Of a DNA stretch of 64,000 nucleotides, positions 60,139 through 64,000 are shown one piece after another. Origin of the DNA: Flavobacterium phragmitis (GTDB lineage Bacteria > Bacteroidota > Bacteroidia > Flavobacteriales > Flavobacteriaceae); contig NZ_FOMH01000009.1 in assembly GCF_900112575.1 (NCBI RefSeq), forward strand, positions 47,289 to 111,288, written 5' to 3'. Position 1 is the first letter of the stretch. Every line of letters starts with the position of its first letter. The position numbers and the translations under genes are program-made. A model generated the notes under the pieces. The model did no database searches. It saw only the letters and a list, made by a program, of their open reading frames with translations, and was not told where the DNA came from.

Positions 60139-60600
60139 ATGGCAAATACGTACACACAATTGCATATACAATTTGTTTTCGCAGTAAAATATAGAAAAGC
60201 ATTAATTGCACCAGAATGGAAAGATAAATTACATAAATATATTACAGGTATAATTCAGTCACATCAGCACAAAATGTTGTGTATAAATAGCATGCCAGAT
60301 CATATTCATATATTTATTGGAATGAGACCAACACAATCTATTTCGTCTCTTATGCAAAATGTAAAATCAGAAACCACAAAATGGATTAAAGAGCAAAATT
60401 TATGTGTAAATTTTGCATGGCAGGAAGGATATGGAGCATTTTCGTATTCAAGAAGCCATGTTCCAAATGTTATTCGATACATAGAAAATCAGGAACAGCA
60501 TCATAATAAAGAAACATTTTTAGAAGAATATCAAAGACAATTAAGAGCTTTTGAAATAGAATATGATAATCGATATATTTTTAAAGAGCCAATTCAATAA
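60139..60600 (+). CDS. REP-associated tyrosine transposase (IS200/IS605 TnpA family)
   Basis: This 153-aa protein is of the Y1 transposase family. It has a HUH motif at H55-I-H57 (PDHIHIFI) and the likely nucleophile Y114 in IRYIENQEQHH. There is no accessory tnpB. The gene is flanked within 4 and 74 bp by identical REP hairpins and lies in a cluster of related palindromes, the hallmark of RAYT proteins, which cut and move REP sequences as single-stranded DNA. A complete IS200 is the alternative. The REP copies elsewhere in the window favour the RAYT reading. Confidence 0.88.
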   Translation: MANTYTQLHIQFVFAVKYRKALIAPEWKDKLHKYITGIIQSHQHKMLCINSMPDHIHIFIGMRPTQSISSLMQNVKSETTKWIKEQNLCVNFAWQEGYGAFSYSRSHVPNVIRYIENQEQHHNKETFLEEYQRQLRAFEIEYDNRYIFKEPIQ

Positions 60601-60673
60601 ATAATTAGAATATCTAAGTGATGAATTTGCAATAAGACATTCCAAGAAAAATATTTTTCGCCAAAAAAATCAT

Positions 60674-60800
60674 GTTCCGCTAGGAACATCTCATCGGTAG
60701 AAAAAAATGATGTTGCATTTAATGTTTCGTCCCGTAGGGACGTCTGATGTCATTTTAAATATAATCAATCAAACGCTCCTACGGAACGAAATTTACAGAA
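60674..60800. repeat. REP copy and related hairpins after the transposase
   Basis: The REP at 60674-60700 is identical to the one before the gene. It is followed by TCGTCCCGTAGGGACGTCT (about 60728-60746) and a TCCTACGGAACGA segment (about 60777-60789). The block ends just before the DsbA-like gene. Confidence 0.75.
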
Positions 60801-60802
60801 TG

Positions 60803-61789
60803 TTATTTTACAGAATAGAGAGAACCATTCTTTATGGTTTTCTTGTTTAATTTTCCTTTACTGTATAATTCTTCTAGAATAATTGTAGCATCCTTAACAG
60901 AAGTATCCTGAATAACTGCATATTCCTTTGGAGCTAAAGTTGAATAAACTTCGAAAATCGATAAGGTATTTTTAGAAATGAATTTTTCTTTTCTAGCTTC
61001 AGGATATAAAGCCAATAAAGCATTTTCATAAGCAGAATAAGGTTTAGCCCCATAAACCGTTAATTGATTGCTATTTCCATCAGAAAAAAATAAGGTAGGA
61101 AACCCTCTGACGCCAAGTGATTTCGCCAGTTTTAAATCTTCTTCAAAAAGCTTTTTAGCATCGCCTTCATAATCTTTTTTTAGCTTTTCAGAATCAAGAC
61201 CGGCAAGTTTTGCAGATTCGGCTATGTTTTCCCATTTGGCAATATTCTTTTTTTCCAGATATAATTTCTCACGAAGGATTCGCATAAATTTTACTGCTTT
61301 TTCTTTACTCTGAATTTGCGCCGATTTCATAGCAATACAAGAAGGATAAGAAGAATCCAATGGATCTTCCAGCCAAACATCGCCGTCAATTGGCATTTCG
61401 TAATATAAACTGGCTTCATCCCAATGATGTGCAACGTCAGATGGTTTACTGATTCCTCCGCTGTTGTAACTCCAGTCTGGTAATAATCCGCCCATTCGGT
61501 AATCAATTTCGAAATAATCGCCATATTCCAGTTTTAGTTTTCGAAGCTGAGGTTCGATTCCCCAACAGGAAGAACAGATAGGATCAGTATAATAGATAAT
61601 TTTTACAGGTTTATTTTCAGATTTAATGGCAATATTTTCATTTGATGTTTCGCCAACAGGCATTTCACAGGTTCCGCTTACAGGATCACATAAAAGCGGA
61701 TTTGTTTTGTTTTCGTTCATTTTAGAATGCGTTTGAGATTGACAGCTTACACTGCAAATCAAGATTAAGAATAGCGAAAGTACTTTCAT
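60803..61789 (-). CDS. DsbA/SpxH-like thioredoxin-fold lipoprotein
   Basis: This 328-aa protein has a lipoprotein signal (CSVSC, Cys16). YYTDPICSSCWGIEPQLRKL (about 70-89) carries the CxxC redox motif of the DsbA/FrnE/SpxH group. GISKPSDVAHHWDEASLYY, MPIDGDVWLEDPLDSSYPS and GVRGFPTLFF are conserved in that group. It is probably a periplasmic thiol oxidoreductase or isomerase. A C-terminal winged-helix-like part (about 255-328) is unusual for a DsbA. The upstream Cys pair CDPVSGTC may also matter. Confidence 0.8.
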   Translation of the reverse strand: MKVLSLFLILICSVSCQSQTHSKMNENKTNPLLCDPVSGTCEMPVGETSNENIAIKSENKPVKIIYYTDPICSSCWGIEPQLRKLKLEYGDYFEIDYRMGGLLPDWSYNSGGISKPSDVAHHWDEASLYYEMPIDGDVWLEDPLDSSYPSCIAMKSAQIQSKEKAVKFMRILREKLYLEKKNIAKWENIAESAKLAGLDSEKLKKDYEGDAKKLFEEDLKLAKSLGVRGFPTLFFSDGNSNQLTVYGAKPYSAYENALLALYPEARKEKFISKNTLSIFEVYSTLAPKEYAVIQDTSVKDATIILEELYSKGKLNKKTIKNGSLYSVK

Positions 61790-62016
61790 ATAACTGTTTC
61801 TAATTTTCGCTTAGGTTTAAAAATTAACTTCCAAACAAAGTTCGTCAGTAATTAATCACAAGTCAATTAGTCAAAAAAATGTGACTAGAAAAAAGAGTTT
61901 CAATTTTAAGTAATTGTCATTTTTTTCTAAAAATCAGTTTTATCAATCATAAAGTAATTGCAATCTTACAAGGAATTACGTATTTTCACGTTTCAATAAA
62001 AATTTACAAAGCCAAA

Positions 62017-62718
62017 ATGAACTATATTCAAAAGATTAAACGCCTTTATAACCTTTCCGAAAATGAAAACTACGGATTTTCAGAAGCCGAAATTCTTGAA
62101 CTTGAAAAGGATTTAGAAAGTGCTCTTCCAGCAAAACTTAAAGAATACTATCTGGAATTAGGAAAAGAAGAGAACCTGAATTATGCCTATAATCGATTGC
62201 TTAAACCTGAAAACGAAATTGGATTTTCTGATGATAACTTTTTAGTTATTTATGAAGAAAATCAGAATGTTGCGATTTGGGGAATCAAAAAGGAAGAATT
62301 AAAACTGGATAACCCGCCGGTTTACGGAAATTATGATACAATCGAGAAATCGGAATGGGAAATTGAAACACAAACTACAGAAGATTTCTTTTTATTTATG
62401 GGAGTTTACAATGGAACTTTAGGCGGTTTACAATACAACGGAAATTACATTGGTGACATTGATGCTGAAATAGTAAAACTAGTTGAGGGAAAATGGACTT
62501 TCGTGCCCGAAATCAGCAGAGACAATCAAAAAGTATATACAGACGATTTTTATGATGTAATCAGTTTATCTTTTGATAAGGATAATAATTGCACGGCTTC
62601 TTTTATTGGAAGTAGCGATCAAGAGCGTTTTGATGCTATTTTGGATATTATAGATATTGATTGGTCTTATCTTTCGTATGATGATGAGGATTATGATGAA
62701 GAAGACGAAGAGTATTAA
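62017..62718 (+). CDS. SMI1/KNR4 (SUKH)-family protein
   Basis: This 233-aa cytoplasmic acidic protein has the SUKH pattern: FSEAEILELEKDLESALPAKLKEYYLELGK (about 20-49, given in parts), NQNVAIWGIKKEELKLDNPPVY (in parts) and a C-terminal DEDYDEEDEEY tail. SUKH proteins in bacteria are often immunity proteins against contact-dependent toxins. It is 15 bp ahead of a second protein of similar type, so the two are co-transcribed. Confidence 0.75.
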   Translation: MNYIQKIKRLYNLSENENYGFSEAEILELEKDLESALPAKLKEYYLELGKEENLNYAYNRLLKPENEIGFSDDNFLVIYEENQNVAIWGIKKEELKLDNPPVYGNYDTIEKSEWEIETQTTEDFFLFMGVYNGTLGGLQYNGNYIGDIDAEIVKLVEGKWTFVPEISRDNQKVYTDDFYDVISLSFDKDNNCTASFIGSSDQERFDAILDIIDIDWSYLSYDDEDYDEEDEEY

Positions 62719-62733
62719 TTTAAAAAAGAAAAG

Positions 62734-63264
62734 ATGTTTACAATTCTGTCTATTCAAAACATAAAAGAAAAGCTTATAATAAATAAACAATCAATTAAAA
62801 ACTTTCCAAAATCGGTTTCTTTTCCTTTTGCTGAATTATATAAAGATATTGTCACTCAGATCAAAACCGTTGAAATTTCATCAGAATGTATTTTGTTTGA
62901 CAGCGTTGAATCCTTCAATCAAACAAAAGAGTTTTCAAATCCCGATTATTGGTCTGAAAATTCAAAAGAGACAATAAAAAACTTCTGGTTTTTTGCTCAA
63001 AACGGACAAGGCGATTTTTGGTTGTTTGACAATGAAAACAAGGTTTATTTCTACGATCACAATCAGGAAGAAATGTGTACTCAAAACTTTACTGATTTAG
63101 GATTGAATTTTGAGAAATGGCTTCAATTCGCTTATTTCAATAAACAACTGGATGAAATCTACGAAACAGAAGATGAAATCAGCGAGGAATTAAAGACAGA
63201 ATACAAACAAAGATTAGAGGAAATTAGTGGTCTTTTATTGGAAAAGCATCCTTTTGAAATTTAA
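62734..63264 (+). CDS. SMI1/KNR4-like protein
   Basis: This 176-aa protein is probably SUKH-like. NFWFFAQNGQGDFWLFDNENKVYFYDHNQEE (about 89-119, in parts) is a core strand pattern of the fold, and LGLNFEKWLQFAYFNKQL follows. It has no signal peptide. It is the second of three adjacent immunity-type genes on the + strand. Confidence 0.65.
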   Translation: MFTILSIQNIKEKLIINKQSIKNFPKSVSFPFAELYKDIVTQIKTVEISSECILFDSVESFNQTKEFSNPDYWSENSKETIKNFWFFAQNGQGDFWLFDNENKVYFYDHNQEEMCTQNFTDLGLNFEKWLQFAYFNKQLDEIYETEDEISEELKTEYKQRLEEISGLLLEKHPFEI

Positions 63265-63279
63265 AAATTAATTAAAAAT

Positions 63280-63306
63280 GTTCCGCTAGGGACATCTCAT
63301 AGATAG
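63280..63306 (+). repeat. REP element between immunity-type genes
   Basis: GTTCCGCTAGGGACATCTCA followed by TAGATAG is a REP copy with three differences from those at 60.1 kb. It ends one base before the start codon of the next gene. Confidence 0.75.
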
Positions 63307-63307
63307 T

Positions 63308-64000
63308 ATGAAAAACGAAACATTTGACATCATTGAATTACGTCCGGCAACAAAACATTATTATGGAGACAGTGTAGAAGTAGCTGCTATTTTACTTGAA
63401 GATGGATTATTGGTAAAAGCCAGTACAATTGATATTCCGCTTGGACATTCGCGTTATGGAGGACCAATTGCTGATCTTCCAAAAGGTTTTCCATATCCGG
63501 ATGATTTGCGTTTTGCAGGTCAGTTGGATTTAAAGCAGATTGCACCGCATGATAAATCGGGACTTTTACCGAAAACAGGACATTTATTCTTTTTTGCGGA
63601 TATTATAGAAGATAAAGGACTTGTAGCTTATGCTGATATTGACAACAGCGAATTGGAGAGAGTGGTAAAAGACCATGACGATAATTTTTTTGAAGGTGTA
63701 TTAATTAAAGAAGCCTTTGCTAATAAAGAAAAATTATCAAGCCGTTACCGTCAGCCTGAAGACGAAGATGAAGAAGAATATACAAATGAAGAAGGTGTAT
63801 TATGGGATTATTTTGCAGGAAGCGAAACTTCTAAAATATTCGGAATCTTTACACATTGTCAATGGCAGGAAGAGCAAATTCTGGAAGTTGTTAATTCAGA
63901 TAAAATAGTGCTTTTCCAAATAGGAGAAAACGGTTTTAATGACGAAGGTGTTTTCAGCGTTTTAATTGATAAAAATGATTTGAAGAGTTTGAATTTTAAT
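63308..64000 (+). CDS. YwqG-family (DUF1963) protein, cut by the window end
   Basis: The frame is open from ATG 63308 to the end of the window (231 codons). Features of YwqG/DUF1963 include GGPIADLPKGFPYP (about 55-68), LRFAGQLDLKQIAP, TGHLFFFADI and KIFGIFTHCQWQEEQI. The family appears among immunity genes of polymorphic toxin systems. It stands directly after a REP hairpin and two SUKH genes. The protein should end shortly beyond the window. Confidence 0.75.
   Translation, partial: MKNETFDIIELRPATKHYYGDSVEVAAILLEDGLLVKASTIDIPLGHSRYGGPIADLPKGFPYPDDLRFAGQLDLKQIAPHDKSGLLPKTGHLFFFADIIEDKGLVAYADIDNSELERVVKDHDDNFFEGVLIKEAFANKEKLSSRYRQPEDEDEEEYTNEEGVLWDYFAGSETSKIFGIFTHCQWQEEQILEVVNSDKIVLFQIGENGFNDEGVFSVLIDKNDLKSLNFN

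Noticed and set aside
60108..60700. Complete IS200-type insertion sequence
   Set aside because: Possible, but both flanking hairpins are whole REP units that also occur elsewhere in the window without a transposase, so a REP-associated transposase fits better.
63717..63908. 63-codon frame inside the YwqG-like gene
   Set aside because: It overlaps the better supported frame that is open from 63308 to the window end.

Overview
The window looks like chromosomal DNA of a Flavobacterium-type member of the Bacteroidota. The grounds are AT-rich DNA, SusC/SusD and hybrid two-component genes, a T9SS type B C-terminal domain, TAnnTTTG-type -7 promoter elements, secreted proteins whose signal peptides end in AQ or SQ, and many intergenic hairpin repeats of the kind common in flavobacteria. 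No rRNA, tRNA, CRISPR array or prophage was seen.

Layout. (1) 0.2-6.1 kb: three secreted glycosidases on the + strand (GH27; a GH43-like/GH51 fusion; a tandem GH43-GH43 protein), probably acting on arabinose- and galactose-containing side chains. (2) 6.5-19.2 kb: a surface-fibre locus. It holds a 1678-aa protein with twelve near-identical repeats, a collagen-like fibre, a small companion protein, a 1203-aa YadA-like fibre ending in a peptidase S74 auto-chaperone, and a protein with a T9SS type B sorting domain. (3) 19.2-21.3 kb: a YegP-like protein, a DUF1349 lipoprotein and a LuxR-type regulator. (4) 21.4-28.7 kb: a molybdenum aldehyde oxidoreductase system: XdhC/PaoD-like chaperone, MocA-like cytidylyltransferase, a NifS/IscS-like cysteine desulfurase on the opposite strand, and paoA-paoB-paoC. 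(5) 28.9-32.1 kb: an esterase-MFS pair divergent from an HxlR regulator, and a DUF2911 protein. (6) 32.2-54.7 kb: a polysaccharide utilisation locus (PUL). It has two GH2 enzymes, GH88, SusD, SusC, a hybrid two-component sensor and a beta-helix protein, together with intracellular uronate genes uxuA, a UxuB-type SDR, eda and a YhcH-family protein. A LacI-type regulator reads divergently, and a DUF4861 protein follows. (7) 54.8-64 kb: a HAD phosphatase, a calcineurin-like phosphoesterase, a SpoIIAA-like protein, small membrane and acidic proteins, a REP-associated tyrosine transposase inside a cluster of REP-like hairpins, a DsbA/SpxH-like lipoprotein, and three SMI1 or YwqG (immunity-type) genes, the last cut by the window end.

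How it fits together. The 32-55 kb PUL would import a uronate-bearing oligosaccharide through SusCD and trim it with GH2 and GH88 enzymes. Uronate would then pass by fructuronate, mannonate, KDG and KDPG to pyruvate and triose phosphate. Uronate isomerase and KDG kinase are not in the window. The hybrid sensor probably controls the sugar-capture genes and the LacI-type regulator the uronate genes.

The most unusual points are the fibre locus with its S74 chaperone, the REP/transposase cluster in which stems vary while a tail tag is conserved, and a LacI regulator with an intact DNA-binding domain but no ATG, GTG or TTG start.
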